A DNA stretch of 64,000 nucleotides from assembly GCA_016203225.1 (NCBI GenBank), contig JACQNC010000013.1:1-64000 (forward strand). Reading direction: 5' to 3'. The notes below the pieces were generated by a model. That model made no database searches. It saw only the letters and a program-made list of their open reading frames with translations, and was not told the DNA's origin. The translations under genes were made by a program, and so were the position numbers. Positions 39,392 through 48,601 of this stretch are shown here, in pieces. This DNA is from Candidatus Woesearchaeota archaeon. Lineage in GTDB: Archaea > Nanobdellota > Nanobdellia > Woesearchaeales > ARS49. Every line of letters begins with the position of its first letter. Positions within the stretch are counted from its first letter, which is position 1.

Positions 39392-40276
39392 ATGGTGAAC
39401 CCGCAAAACCGAAAGGCTGAACCTTCGCGCTCCGAAGAGGCAACAGACTACGTCCTAGATGCCTCGGAGAACGCCGCAGACCACATCATCGGTTCTTCGC
39501 GGCAGAACGTCAACCGTTTCCTGGAGCCTGCACGTTTCCAGGAGGCCATTGCGTGCGTCACGAACTGGCTCGATACCCGCCGATTCGCCAATCGCGGCCA
39601 CGAGAAAGCCGACAAGGATCCTGTCCTGACGATCTGGGACGCCTATCTGAACGAGTACGAGCCGATCGTGAAGGACGTACGGCATTACGGCGGCTGCGAC
39701 ATCGACAAGGATCAGGGTATCTCCACGAAGATCCAGCGGCTCATCGATTCCGGCAACGGCGCGGCATATGCCGCTAGCCGTTGGCAACGGTTCGTAACCG
39801 GCCGCAAGCGTTCGATCGGCACCGCATTGCTCGTCGCAAGCATCGGTTATGACATCCTTGAGGATCCTGACCGGATCTCTGTCCAGCAACGTTTTGCTCT
39901 CGAGCGCGAACTGACCGGCGCACGCTCGGTCGGATCGATCACCCCTGACCAGCAAGCGACGTTCAAGAAAGAGTTGCCCGACCTCGTGGTCGGCGCATTG
40001 CTCGCGGAGCCCGCGAAATATTTCGCCCAGCAAGAGACGCATCGACATCCGGTGCTTAGGGCAGTGAGCAGGCCGGTACCGCAGCGCTCGCTCGCAGAAC
40101 GCGCATCCGACTTCCTGTCCAGCAAGTGCTTCAAGCATCCCGTGACGACGGTCGCCAAGAAGTGCTGGGACGAGATGCCTCCGATTGAGGCTATCCGCGA
40201 GCGTTTCAGCGAGATGTATGTAGGAATCCCTGTCTTCGCCGTAGCGCACCAGCTCTATCGTGAAGCGACCCGGTGA
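39392..40276 (+). CDS. Hypothetical helical protein
   Basis: 294 residues from ATG 39392; an ATG at 39371 lies before the expected transcript start. Mostly helical with Arg-rich segments; no motif recognised. It is followed after 4 bases by endonuclease V, so an operon is likely. Confidence 0.6.
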   Translation: MVNPQNRKAEPSRSEEATDYVLDASENAADHIIGSSRQNVNRFLEPARFQEAIACVTNWLDTRRFANRGHEKADKDPVLTIWDAYLNEYEPIVKDVRHYGGCDIDKDQGISTKIQRLIDSGNGAAYAASRWQRFVTGRKRSIGTALLVASIGYDILEDPDRISVQQRFALERELTGARSVGSITPDQQATFKKELPDLVVGALLAEPAKYFAQQETHRHPVLRAVSRPVPQRSLAERASDFLSSKCFKHPVTTVAKKCWDEMPPIEAIRERFSEMYVGIPVFAVAHQLYREATR

Positions 40277-40280
40277 GCCG

Positions 40281-40958
40281 ATGCCGCACATCCCTGAATC
40301 CCTTAGGGACATCCAACGTACCATCGCGAAAGAGGTCGTTCTCCAGGACCAGTTGCCTATCGAATCCATCAAGCGCATCGGCGCCTTCGACTGCAGCCAG
40401 GTGGGCGACAAGCTCATCTGCGCGGCGATCGTCCTCGACTACCCTTCGATGAACGTCGTCGAACGCCAATACCTCATAAAGCGTGCGCCTATGCCTTACG
40501 TGCCGGGCTACCTCGCGTTCCGCGAAGGCCCTTTGATGCTTGAACTATACTACAAGCTCGAGAACGACCCGGATGTCCTGATGGTCGACGGGCACGGCGT
40601 CGCGCACCCGGTCGGTTGCGGTCTCGCGTGCTACGTCGGCGTGGAGCTGCACAAACCGACAATCGGCGTCGCCAAGAGCCTTTTGCTCGGTCAGGTAGAC
40701 GGCGAGAGGATCATACTCGACGGCATCGAGGTCGGGAAGATCGTCCAGACACGGCAGCACGCAAAGCCGGTATTCGTCACGCCAGGACACTTGATCACTA
40801 TCGAGACCGCCGCACAATTGACCGCGAAGTGCGTCATTCCTCCCCACAAGCTCCCCGAGCCCATCCACATCGCGCACCGCATGGCCGACAAGGTCCGCGA
40901 CAGGATGCTCGAGGAATCGCAGGGCGCATTGAAGACCGACGCGCCCGAGGTGGATTGA
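40281..40958 (+). CDS. nfi: Endonuclease V
   Basis: 225 residues. Deoxyinosine-specific repair nuclease. The family motifs are visible: GAFDCSQVG with the first catalytic Asp, YVPGYLAFREGP, and LMVDGHGVAHPVGCGLA with a second Asp, then TIGVAKSLLLG. It overlaps the next gene by one base (TGATG). Confidence 0.93.
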   Translation: MPHIPESLRDIQRTIAKEVVLQDQLPIESIKRIGAFDCSQVGDKLICAAIVLDYPSMNVVERQYLIKRAPMPYVPGYLAFREGPLMLELYYKLENDPDVLMVDGHGVAHPVGCGLACYVGVELHKPTIGVAKSLLLGQVDGERIILDGIEVGKIVQTRQHAKPVFVTPGHLITIETAAQLTAKCVIPPHKLPEPIHIAHRMADKVRDRMLEESQGALKTDAPEVD

Positions 40959-41524
40959 TGTTCCAGACGCCATTCCAGCCGATCCTCGCGGATATGCTCT
41001 CAGAGGATGGTTTCGTGCTCGGCAGACCGGTCTATCGCGCAGAACTGATCAGGGAGTATCTGAAGCACGGACGTGAATCTTCAACGGGAGAGATTCATTT
41101 GGACGATTCTGCGGACGAGGTGTTTCGGCAAGCGGCCGCGGTTTTCGACGTGCCTGATGTGTATTCTCGAGTAATTCCGTCTCCGGGTGACCCTGTCGTG
41201 GTCCGTCGCCAATCACGCGAACTAGGGCTCGTGCTTGTTACTTACGATATTGTGCTCGGAGGGCCCCGACAGGCGTTAAACAATGCATCCCCCGCTGATA
41301 TCGAACGTATTCTTGGTGTGTCTCGTGGTGCTGTCGCCGAGGAATTCGGTGTGTTCACCAAATGGGGTGATCGATGGAGTTACGTAGATGCGATCACCGC
41401 AGAACCCGGAAAGATGTTCTACAGTTTCCACGAAAAGGGCGCGAAATACGACCTGCGCGAGATGCGTGACATGGCGATGTACATCCTGTCCGAGGCGCAG
41501 GATGAGGCACGCAAGACTTTCTAG
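40958..41524 (+). CDS. Hypothetical protein after endonuclease V
   Basis: 188 residues from ATG 40958. Mixed sequence with a beta-rich centre (PVVVRRQSRELGLVLVTYDIVLGG) and a helical end. No motif recognised. Its start overlaps the endonuclease V stop, so the two are co-translated. Base use is slightly AT-richer than the neighbour. The 3' end abuts the convergent glycosyltransferase gene with no gap. Confidence 0.6.
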   Translation: MFQTPFQPILADMLSEDGFVLGRPVYRAELIREYLKHGRESSTGEIHLDDSADEVFRQAAAVFDVPDVYSRVIPSPGDPVVVRRQSRELGLVLVTYDIVLGGPRQALNNASPADIERILGVSRGAVAEEFGVFTKWGDRWSYVDAITAEPGKMFYSFHEKGAKYDLREMRDMAMYILSEAQDEARKTF

Positions 41525-42205
41525 TCATTTCTTGATCCCTTCCCAATCCATTTCCAGGTGTTGGCACCTTATTCCAGTATCCGCCCAGAGCTTGAAGCCC
41601 GCTTTCTGCGCGTCGTGGCAGAAGAACGCGTCGTCGAACCCTTTGTGGCCAGGATCCCAGCGGAACTCGACCTTCTCGAGCACCGTGCGATGGATCAAGA
41701 TGCATCCGAGCCCTGTCAAGACCGCTTGTATGACGCGTCCGGGTTCGAGTTCGGCCATCTCCAGCTGCCGCACCTTGCCGTCAAAGACCCAGACCAAAGG
41801 CAGTTCCTTGCGCCCGACCTCTTTGCCATCCTTTTCGAGGATGTAGTTCTTCGTGTAGATGCCGGACACGATCTCTTTGCCTGGCTTCAGCAATCGCCGC
41901 AACGCATCCGGTTGCGGGATCACGTCCTGCTCTAGCGAGAAGAACCAGTCGTAGCCTTCATCGAGCGCTTTCTTGCGCAGCATGTTCCTTGATGCGACGA
42001 TCCTGTCGCGCGCGTGTTCGAGGAACGGGCCTTTGACGACCTGCAGGCCTGCTGCTCGGATCTTTTCGATGTAGTCGTCATTTCCGGAATTGTCGACCAG
42101 CAGGACGTCGAATCCACCTTTCAATCCCTTTATCCCCGCGGCGTATTCCTGCAGGCAGTACGCTTTGTGTTCCGACGTTGGACAGCCTGCGAGGATCCTA
42201 ACCAT
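41525..42205 (-). CDS. Glycosyltransferase, GT-A type
   Basis: 226 residues. GT-A pattern: VRILAGCPTS opening, VLLVDNSGNDDY nucleotide-binding strand, and FFSLEQDVIPQPDALRRLL as the acidic D-x-D-like motif, followed by the acceptor domain with GFDDAFFCHDAQKAGF. Probably acts on surface glycan or lipid-linked sugar in the cytosol. Its start overlaps the membrane-protein gene upstream by 8 bases. Confidence 0.8.
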   Translation of the reverse strand: MVRILAGCPTSEHKAYCLQEYAAGIKGLKGGFDVLLVDNSGNDDYIEKIRAAGLQVVKGPFLEHARDRIVASRNMLRKKALDEGYDWFFSLEQDVIPQPDALRRLLKPGKEIVSGIYTKNYILEKDGKEVGRKELPLVWVFDGKVRQLEMAELEPGRVIQAVLTGLGCILIHRTVLEKVEFRWDPGHKGFDDAFFCHDAQKAGFKLWADTGIRCQHLEMDWEGIKK

Positions 42206-42881
42206 GCTTGTGCGGCCTAAAGTGTTTGTGTTCCTTGATCTTGCGTGCCCCTTCCTTGATGCGCACGCCGAATAGTTTCAGCAACTTGATGTATGGGTCG
42301 AGCACGTCGCGCATCTTCTTGCCTTGCAGGTTCGTCAGGTAGTACGTGCCCCAGGTCGCGGTGATGATGCCGCCGATGAGATCGTTCATCATGTCTACCA
42401 TGGTGTTGGTCAGGTCCACTTGGCTGTTCGTGGCGAATATTATGTCGGTCAGGAACTCCAGTATCTCGTAGAACGCTCCCACGGCGAGCGCGAACACCAC
42501 CACGAAGAACCAGATCATGCCGTTGTTGACCCTGATCCGGCCGGTGACCTTCAGGCTGTAGACTATGGATAGCGCGATCAAGGAGATGATGAACGTCCCG
42601 AGTATGTGCGTTATCCAGTCGAAGCCCGTGATCGCTTTGTAGACCGCGAACTCTGAGCCGACGACTACGTCAAGGAAGAACGCGAGCGCGATGAGGAATT
42701 CGAGCCACCACGGCGCGTTGATGTCGTACCGCCGCAGGAACGTGGGGATGAACGTGACCAGCAACGCCACGATCGCCAGGAGTCCGAGCGGGTCGCCCTG
42801 CCAGAGCAGGAGCGGCGCGCTGATGAGGAACGCCAGCCGCATCAGCCAGAGCAAGGCCACGTTTATGTAGCGGTATAGCAT
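42198..42881 (-). CDS. Polytopic membrane protein, DUF2238-like
   Basis: 227 residues with about six membrane helices. FYEILEFLTDIIFATN, MVDMMNDLIGGIITATWG and WWLEFLIALAFFLDVVVG carry acidic residues in or near helices as in the DUF2238 family. The end is basic and His-rich (KEHKHFRPHKHG). Operon with the glycosyltransferase; might take part in envelope lipid or glycan handling. Confidence 0.7.
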   Translation of the reverse strand: MLYRYINVALLWLMRLAFLISAPLLLWQGDPLGLLAIVALLVTFIPTFLRRYDINAPWWLEFLIALAFFLDVVVGSEFAVYKAITGFDWITHILGTFIISLIALSIVYSLKVTGRIRVNNGMIWFFVVVFALAVGAFYEILEFLTDIIFATNSQVDLTNTMVDMMNDLIGGIITATWGTYYLTNLQGKKMRDVLDPYIKLLKLFGVRIKEGARKIKEHKHFRPHKHG

Positions 42882-42914
42882 GTGCGGGGAAGAACTAAGA
42901 GAGAATAAAAATGT

Positions 42915-43076
42915 TCACTTGATCTTGCCGATCTTGACCGCGACCTCATCGACGCGCTTGTGCAGCTCGTCCAACGCGTCCTGCGGCAGGCCGTGCTCCT
43001 TCGCGAGCACGAAGATCCAGTTCTTCAGGTCGCGCACGGAGTTCTCGGCGTCTCGGATGGAGTTCTTGTCTGCCAT
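42915..43076 (-). CDS. Small helical protein
   Basis: 53 residues: MADKNSIRDAENSVRDLKNW then a helix DALDELHKRVDEVAVKIG. An AGGTGAT ribosome-binding site precedes the ATG by 4 bases. Too short for most gene callers. Could be a helical adaptor; function unknown. Dispersed repeat copy 2 lies just upstream. Confidence 0.55.
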   Translation of the reverse strand: MADKNSIRDAENSVRDLKNWIFVLAKEHGLPQDALDELHKRVDEVAVKIGKIK

Positions 43077-43151
43077 GGAATCACCTTTTCACTTTGATGG
43101 CATCGTCGTCAAATAGTCCCGTATAAAAATGTTGCGTGCCAGACTCGTGCG

Positions 43152-43234
43152 CTCTCCGTGCCCAGGCAGGTTTGACGCTTTACTGGCATAGAATCGATAG
43201 CGATGAAGCGACTACCAATCTGCCGGGGGAGAAA
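43152..43234. repeat. Dispersed palindromic element, copy 2
   Basis: CTCTCCGTGCCCAGGCAGG on the left and CTGCCGGGGGAGA on the right can pair (CCC-A-GGCAG with CTGCC-G-GGG). Centre includes AATCGATAGCGAT and GAAGCGACTACCAAT. It sits between two minus-strand small genes. Confidence 0.65.
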
Positions 43235-43247
43235 GGCGGGGGGCTCG

Positions 43248-43412
43248 TTATTGCGCTGCTTGGGAGACGGTGAAGACGTTCGTGTCTGTCGTTCGCGTGG
43301 GTTCGACGACGCTCGTCGTCTGTGTCTCGAGCGTGTTGACGAGCGTCAATACGACGAGCGTCCCTGCGCTCAACAGCATTCCAATAGCGAAGTCAGGTAT
43401 CAGAACAACCAC
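43248..43412 (-). CDS. Small membrane protein overlapping the MgtE half gene
   Basis: 54 residues if started at GTG 43412 (overlapping the MgtE stop by 13 bases), or 43 from ATG 43379. It reads VLIPDFAIGMLLSAGTLVVL and then TLVNTLETQ, a single membrane helix with a Thr/Ser-rich polar end. Position directly after the transporter halves suggests an accessory subunit. The stop lies close to repeat copy 2. Confidence 0.4.
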   Translation of the reverse strand: MVVLIPDFAIGMLLSAGTLVVLTLVNTLETQTTSVVEPTRTTDTNVFTVSQAAQ

Positions 43413-44035
43413 CTGAGCACGATTCCGAGCACGAGCATGCTTCCGAAGTCGGCGATGCCCGTCGCCAATGGGATGAGATAGTTATCCGGGTCGTGTCCTT
43501 TCTTGTGCACGTAGAGTCCGCCGATGATGCTGACCGCGAATATGATCAGCACCAGGAACAGCGTCGCGAACAAGGAGATGCCGACCAGTTTCGCGAACAG
43601 GATGGGTTCGAATGCGAAGCCGCGGATCCAGGCGATTGCGTACGCCAACGTCGCCATGAACAATGATGCGATCAATGCGACGCTTGACACGGTCATGAAC
43701 AAGTGGTGCACTGCCGCGCCTTTCCACCATTCGTGGCGCTTGATCCTCTTCTGGTAGAGCAGCACGGTGAACTTCGACGCGACGATTGTGCCGAAGTCGC
43801 CTATCATGTCGTTCAGCGCAGGGAGCATTATCAAGAAAGGCAGCAGCGCGAACAGTTTCACTCTTGCGGCTTCGATGCTGATGCCGCCTATCGAACTGAT
43901 GATGCTGGAAAGTATCAATATCTTGATGCTCTCTTTGAGGATCTTGCGCGTGGTGGGTTCTTTCTCGATCCTCTCCAAGCGGTTGATAGGCCAGTCGAGA
44001 TTCTTCAACGGTTTCTCTGTCGGTGTGTGTCTCAT
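43400..44035 (-). CDS. MgtE/SLC41-like divalent cation transporter, half 2
   Basis: 211 residues. Five membrane helices of the MgtE transmembrane domain, with the family motif KKGHDPDNYLIPLATGIADFGS and an acidic N-terminal loop. It lacks the CBS and N domains of bacterial MgtE. Start overlaps the next gene's stop by 4 bases. With its partner it would make a two-half Mg2+ channel. A small membrane protein is coded just downstream. Confidence 0.88.
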   Translation of the reverse strand: MRHTPTEKPLKNLDWPINRLERIEKEPTTRKILKESIKILILSSIISSIGGISIEAARVKLFALLPFLIMLPALNDMIGDFGTIVASKFTVLLYQKRIKRHEWWKGAAVHHLFMTVSSVALIASLFMATLAYAIAWIRGFAFEPILFAKLVGISLFATLFLVLIIFAVSIIGGLYVHKKGHDPDNYLIPLATGIADFGSMLVLGIVLRWLF

Positions 44036-44568
44036 ATGATGTAGATCGCGGTCAGGAGCGATAGGATGCTGACGACGTCTCCGATGGTGGTGATGTATGG
44101 GCCCATGATGTTGTCGGGGTCGTAGCCCTTCTTGAACAGCCATACTGTCGTGGCGAACGTTATCGGGATCATCAGTACGTTCGAGATGAACGCGGCGATG
44201 ACGCTGATGAGCAGTATCGCGGGTGAGTCGACGTTGAATATCAGGCGCGTGCCTGCGTAGGCGACGATGCCGAGGATGAAGCTCGTCACTATCGCCAGCA
44301 GGAAGCTCGCGTGGACGTTCTGTTTGCCGAAATAGCTGCGTTCGCGTTCGGCTGACTTCTTGTGCAGGTGCAACGCGGCAGAGATGCGCGCGGCGAGCGA
44401 CGCCGAGATGGAGCCGCGCATCGCCAGGAAGCCCGGCATCAGGATGAACAGTCCCGGGATGAGTGCTAGCTTGTCGGTGTAGAACGCGAGGATCGTGCCT
44501 GCGGCGATGCCTCCGGTCATGGAGACGAGCTCTGCGACTAGCATCTCTTTGAAGTCTTCCCAGTTCAT
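44032..44568 (-). CDS. MgtE/SLC41-like divalent cation transporter, half 1
   Basis: 178 residues from ATG 44568 (AGAGGCAG ribosome-binding site); a start at 44613 would place the TATA box inside the leader. Membrane helices include GGIAAGTILAFYTDKLALIPGLF; KKGYDPDNIMGPYITTIGDV is the MgtE/SLC41 motif. Paralogous to the downstream half gene. Together they probably form one Mg2+/cation transporter. Confidence 0.88.
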   Translation of the reverse strand: MNWEDFKEMLVAELVSMTGGIAAGTILAFYTDKLALIPGLFILMPGFLAMRGSISASLAARISAALHLHKKSAERERSYFGKQNVHASFLLAIVTSFILGIVAYAGTRLIFNVDSPAILLISVIAAFISNVLMIPITFATTVWLFKKGYDPDNIMGPYITTIGDVVSILSLLTAIYII

Positions 44569-44643
44569 GCTGCCTCTTTTCGATGGTCTAGCGCTTCTGT
44601 GCTTTATAAGCATTCCCTGGCCAGAAAGTTGTCACTCAACAGT

Positions 44644-44656
44644 AACATTTATAAAG
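44644..44656 (+). promoter_or_regulatory. TATA box of kinase gene
   Basis: AACATTTATAAAG lies before the ATGs at 44666 and 44678. A start 25 bases after the box is near 44677, favouring the second ATG. A divergent box GCTTATAAAG for the MgtE genes lies on the minus strand near 44600-44609. Confidence 0.5.
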
Positions 44657-44677
44657 GGTTGAAACATGGAACCTGAT

Positions 44678-47134
44678 ATGGGGGATAGTCCGCAGCCTGA
44701 GGAAAAGCGTCCCGATTCTGAGAAGCCAGATGTTCCAAAAGGCGTGGAATCCACGCCGCCTACGACATTTTCTATAGAGGAAGAGATCATCCCGCTTTCT
44801 TCAAGCGAAATCAAGAGAATGACTCCGCCGGAAGGGTCTGCGAAGGAACATGAGTCCTCGAAACTGCCCGAGGTCCCTCCCGGCGTCGAGTTCACATTGG
44901 AAGAGATAACCCTCGATTCTGACAAACCTGGCGACGTCACTGTCAAGCTGAGCGGCAAGCCGATAGAGGACAATCGCGGCGGCGCAACGTTCGCGACAGA
45001 CCTCACCCGATTGGAGATGCCTCGCAAGAACGCGTTCGGCCAGATCGAAGGGTATACTCGCGTGGACGGCAGGTACGAGTTCATCAAGCGCATCGGCGGC
45101 GGCGGGTTCGGCGACGTCTACCTCGCAAGGGACAGGAGCGTGGACCGCGACGTCGCCATCAAGGTCTGCAAGCCAGGCCCTGACTACGAGCTTACGTTCA
45201 AGCGCGAGATAGAGATCCTGAAACAGGCGGAAGTGACGGGCATCGTGCGCATGTATGATGTAACCAAAGTGCGCGTCAAGCGGATGACTGAGGACCTCTC
45301 GCACGTCCTCGCTGACGAGCTCTGCGAGGCCTACGTGATGGAGTTCATCCCGGGAATGCCTCTTTCTTCCGCGATCAGGAAGTACTTCTCTGGCGACCCC
45401 GACATGCGCGCTGCGTGGTCTCAGGCGCGGTTCCTGCAGGAGTTCACTGAGCTGTGCAAGGCCGTGCAGTTCCTGCACAAGTCAGGGGTCATCCACCGCG
45501 ACCTGAAGCCGGACAACGTGTACGTCTCTGATCGTAACGAGATCAAGCTGCTTGACCTGGGTCTTGCGAAGACCGTGAAGGAGTTGGCTATCGCCGTCCC
45601 TGAGCCGAGCACGAAACGGATAAAGTATGACGATTCCTTGAACAGCATCCAGGGAGGCATCGCGGGGACGCTGTCGTACATGTCCCCCGAACAGGTGGAT
45701 CCTACACGGCTCGAGGAGAAACCGCTCGACGAACGCTCCGGCGTAAAGGTACGACCGCTCGACGAGCGTTCTGATATCTATGCCCTCGGCGCCGTATTGT
45801 ACACGATGATGTGCGGCGAAGCCCCGTGGTACAAGATGCCGCCGGACGAGAGGCACGAGATGAACTCGCTCGAGTACTGGCAGGCGCTCATCTGCCGCGG
45901 CGAAATAGTGAGCGTCAACACGCTCATCAATGAGCACAACACGAAGATACAGGCGGAGTTCGCTGAAGCGGATGAGAAAGTCCGCGAGGAAGCGCGTAAG
46001 CTCGAACTGAAAGAGGTCGACCCTGTTCTGGAATTGATAATCATGAGCGCGCTTCGCCGCGACATCAAACAACGCTACCAGAACGTCGGAGAGATGCTGG
46101 TGGACATTAATGATTATTTCGATGGGAATTTCAACGATATCCAGTCGCGCACAGAGAAGCGATTGCTCGATGAGAAGACTCAGGTGTATGGCAGACGCGA
46201 CGCCGCTCCAGTCATGGAGTCCGAGATAGCTGCGCTTACCGAGAAGATAAGAGAAGCGGAAGGGAAGAAGAAGTACGCTCTCGCAGCGCAATTACGGATC
46301 GACGCGGCAACGAAGTGTCTTGAGTTGGGGAAGGAATATAAGACGCTCAACGAGGCTGGCAGAGCGGTACAGGTGTATTCGCAATGCCAAGAATTCCTGA
46401 CAATTGTCGACCAGTTCAGTGAGCAGTTCGTGATTGATGTCAAGCGCACGAAAAACCGCGCACAGCATGGAAAGGCGATCGCGGTTGCAGCCCAGAAAAA
46501 CTATGATGAAGCGATTCATCTTGCAAGAGATGCGCTGGCTGGTGCAGAAGAGCTTGGTGATATAGATCGTAAAGTGAATATGCTGGCGCACATCGCGGGG
46601 TGGCATGTTGATAAGGCTAAACTAGGCTGTATTGATGCGTTGCCTATCGCGAAGGAATATGCGTTGAAAGCGCTTGATCTGGCTGTCGAGATTGACTATG
46701 AGTCAGGAATCAGTGACGGTATGGGAATCTTAACCGCGTATGCAACTGTCGCTAATGATTTTGATATGATGCACGAAATCCTGGGAAAAAAGGAATTTTG
46801 GATAACAAAACTTGCGAGTGACCCTCGAAAAGACGCGCATCTTCAGCGGAGATTTGCAGATATTTACTCAGCGCTTGGTGATGAATCCTTGGCGCTCGAG
46901 CATGGTCAGTTGGCGTTGAAACTAGGCGAACAAGTCCAAGATGAGGGCGTTGTTTTCGCAGTGTCTAAACTGCTCGGTACGTTTTTTTGCGAAAAAGGAG
47001 ATCCTGAGCAGGCAATACCTTACTTGAGACGTGCCTATAGTTCAAATCCGATGCGCGCGATACTCGCGCAACAGGAAATCATGGAATTGTGCAAGAAATA
47101 CGGCATCTCTGTAGATAAGTTAAGCGTATCATGA
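44678..47134 (+). CDS. Hanks-type Ser/Thr protein kinase with C-terminal TPR repeats
   Basis: 818 residues from ATG 44678 (ATG 44666 would add four). Acidic Pro-rich N-terminal 120 residues, then a kinase domain: IGGGGFGDVYLA, VAIK (K162), HRDLKPDNV (D275), LLDLGLAK (Asp of DFG as DLG, D293) and GTLSYMSPEQ. All catalytic residues are present. From about residue 490 helical hairpins (TPR-like) continue to the end. Signalling kinase; targets unknown. Base composition falls from GC-rich in the kinase part to AT-rich in the C-terminal part, suggesting a composite gene. First gene of an island of unknown genes. Confidence 0.88.
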   Translation: MGDSPQPEEKRPDSEKPDVPKGVESTPPTTFSIEEEIIPLSSSEIKRMTPPEGSAKEHESSKLPEVPPGVEFTLEEITLDSDKPGDVTVKLSGKPIEDNRGGATFATDLTRLEMPRKNAFGQIEGYTRVDGRYEFIKRIGGGGFGDVYLARDRSVDRDVAIKVCKPGPDYELTFKREIEILKQAEVTGIVRMYDVTKVRVKRMTEDLSHVLADELCEAYVMEFIPGMPLSSAIRKYFSGDPDMRAAWSQARFLQEFTELCKAVQFLHKSGVIHRDLKPDNVYVSDRNEIKLLDLGLAKTVKELAIAVPEPSTKRIKYDDSLNSIQGGIAGTLSYMSPEQVDPTRLEEKPLDERSGVKVRPLDERSDIYALGAVLYTMMCGEAPWYKMPPDERHEMNSLEYWQALICRGEIVSVNTLINEHNTKIQAEFAEADEKVREEARKLELKEVDPVLELIIMSALRRDIKQRYQNVGEMLVDINDYFDGNFNDIQSRTEKRLLDEKTQVYGRRDAAPVMESEIAALTEKIREAEGKKKYALAAQLRIDAATKCLELGKEYKTLNEAGRAVQVYSQCQEFLTIVDQFSEQFVIDVKRTKNRAQHGKAIAVAAQKNYDEAIHLARDALAGAEELGDIDRKVNMLAHIAGWHVDKAKLGCIDALPIAKEYALKALDLAVEIDYESGISDGMGILTAYATVANDFDMMHEILGKKEFWITKLASDPRKDAHLQRRFADIYSALGDESLALEHGQLALKLGEQVQDEGVVFAVSKLLGTFFCEKGDPEQAIPYLRRAYSSNPMRAILAQQEIMELCKKYGISVDKLSVS

Positions 47135-47144
47135 AGGAATAAGA

Positions 47145-47924
47145 ATGCTAGGCATTACTGAGCTTACAGGAATAGGAGCATCGAGAACAGAGCGCATTCG
47201 AGAAAGTCTCGATAGGCTTCTTAGAGATCATCTCATCTCGGGTTATAACTGGTTTGCCGTTCAGCCCACAACCGAGCGTATTGTGACATTCTCGCATATG
47301 CACGAGATACCGGAATATAAAGCCGCAATGACGCAAGACCTGCTCGTACTAGGCTATGGTATCGATGAGGTTGATCGATGTACTCGTGCCAAATATGGAA
47401 GTTTTCGATGGGAACGTCATTTCGTTCACCGCGATGATGATGGTTCTCTCTTTCCGAATCTGCGAGTAAGGTCGTGCGATGGTGCGTATATCGAACTCGA
47501 TAGAGTTCCTGAACAAACACTTGAGCATCGCTCTGATCTAGCAGGCACATCGCTCATAGGAGAAAGTGAAGGCTGGGAGCTTGATTTGGACTTCAAGAAT
47601 CGTGAGCATCTTATTTCGTTAGCGTCGCTGTTTGTCAACAAGTCAAACAGGAAGAACAATGCGCATTGGCCGGGTGCTTATGATGTTCCTGTGCTCTTGT
47701 TTGGCCAAAGTGCGGTTACGTATGCAGCAGATTTGCCTGATTTCGTTGTTGCAAAGCACATTATTCTTACAGATGCCGGAAATGAGATTAGTTTTGTCGT
47801 GAATAAACACTTTCCATTGCTTTCGGCAAGAAATGAGTTTAGTGTGCTGCAAAGTGAAGGATTCCGTGTTGAGAGCTGTCTTGGGAATGCCTCATTTATA
47901 GAGCGCTATGTTGATAATGAGTAA
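47145..47924 (+). CDS. Hypothetical protein next to the kinase
   Basis: 259 residues, 10 bases after the kinase stop, so probably co-transcribed. The N-terminal part is helical (RIRESLDRLLRDHLI), the rest mixed (VPVLLFGQSAVTYAADLPDFV). AT-rich, like the end of the kinase gene. No motif recognised. A substrate or regulator of the kinase is possible but unsupported. Confidence 0.6.
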   Translation: MLGITELTGIGASRTERIRESLDRLLRDHLISGYNWFAVQPTTERIVTFSHMHEIPEYKAAMTQDLLVLGYGIDEVDRCTRAKYGSFRWERHFVHRDDDGSLFPNLRVRSCDGAYIELDRVPEQTLEHRSDLAGTSLIGESEGWELDLDFKNREHLISLASLFVNKSNRKNNAHWPGAYDVPVLLFGQSAVTYAADLPDFVVAKHIILTDAGNEISFVVNKHFPLLSARNEFSVLQSEGFRVESCLGNASFIERYVDNE

Positions 47925-47962
47925 GTTTAATATAATCCAAGTGCTATATATCTATCAGGACG

Positions 47963-48229
47963 ATGGCAACTCTTGCAATAAGGAATCCTGAGCGGGTGAC
48001 GGATGCAGCCGAGATCTCAGGTATTATCGCACTTTTGGATGACTTTGCGCATGCGACTGGTGAGCCTGCGGTTATAATTGAACGACAAAATCGCACACTC
48101 GGTGGATCATTTGATGTTGCTACCGAATCTGAAGCCAGAAGCAGACTCAAAAAGTGGGTTGGCTCAGAAATCTATCTTAACTTCTGGGACAGGAAATATT
48201 TCGTTGATTTGCAGAAAAAGTATTCTTAA
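47963..48229 (+). CDS. Small hypothetical protein
   Basis: 88 residues. An alpha/beta sequence (TLAIRNPERVTDAAEISGII, GSEIYLNFWDRKYFVDLQKK). TTTAATATAA near 47928-47937 gives a leaderless transcript. AT-rich. Function unknown; the island context is shared with the kinase. Confidence 0.55.
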   Translation: MATLAIRNPERVTDAAEISGIIALLDDFAHATGEPAVIIERQNRTLGGSFDVATESEARSRLKKWVGSEIYLNFWDRKYFVDLQKKYS

Positions 48230-48327
48230 CTCTGTATATCCTGCGGTGTTCGCCGTGGGCGTTGGGAGATCATGGAATACACAACGTTTTCGGAATGACC
48301 AAAGCCGGGCGCATTCGATAAACGCGG

Positions 48328-48563
48328 GTGATTCCATTCTTGCGAAACATCAGTAGTCTCCATCAGCGCAATGCGATCATCGAGTCTTTGCGAGCGGCCC
48401 TCACTCTTCAGCACGCCTTAATGACGTGCGGCAGTATGCGAGGAAGAACCGGATCGATTTGCGCGTCGTGAATCCCAAGAATCCACGCACGAGCTATCTT
48501 GAGTTCGTCGGAGACTGGCTTTCAGCACGAGATGTTACGCTTGAGCACGGTCGCGAGTTATAA
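48328..48563 (+). pseudogene. Decayed gene fragment
   Basis: Two frames together read like one protein: an opening piece (IIESLRAALTLQHAL) and, after a shift near 48420, DVRQYARKNRIDLRVVNPKN and TSYLEFVGDWLSARD to the stop TAA at 48561-48563. This looks like a broken gene rather than two. Family not recognised. A 62-codon minus-strand frame covers part of it but is less protein-like. Confidence 0.3.
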
Positions 48564-48601
48564 CATTAAGTTTTATTGCCGCTCAGAGAAGATGCGCTAA
48601 C

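Noticed and set aside
48226..48414. 62-codon minus-strand frame
   Set aside because: Overlaps a more protein-like broken plus-strand gene; no promoter seen.
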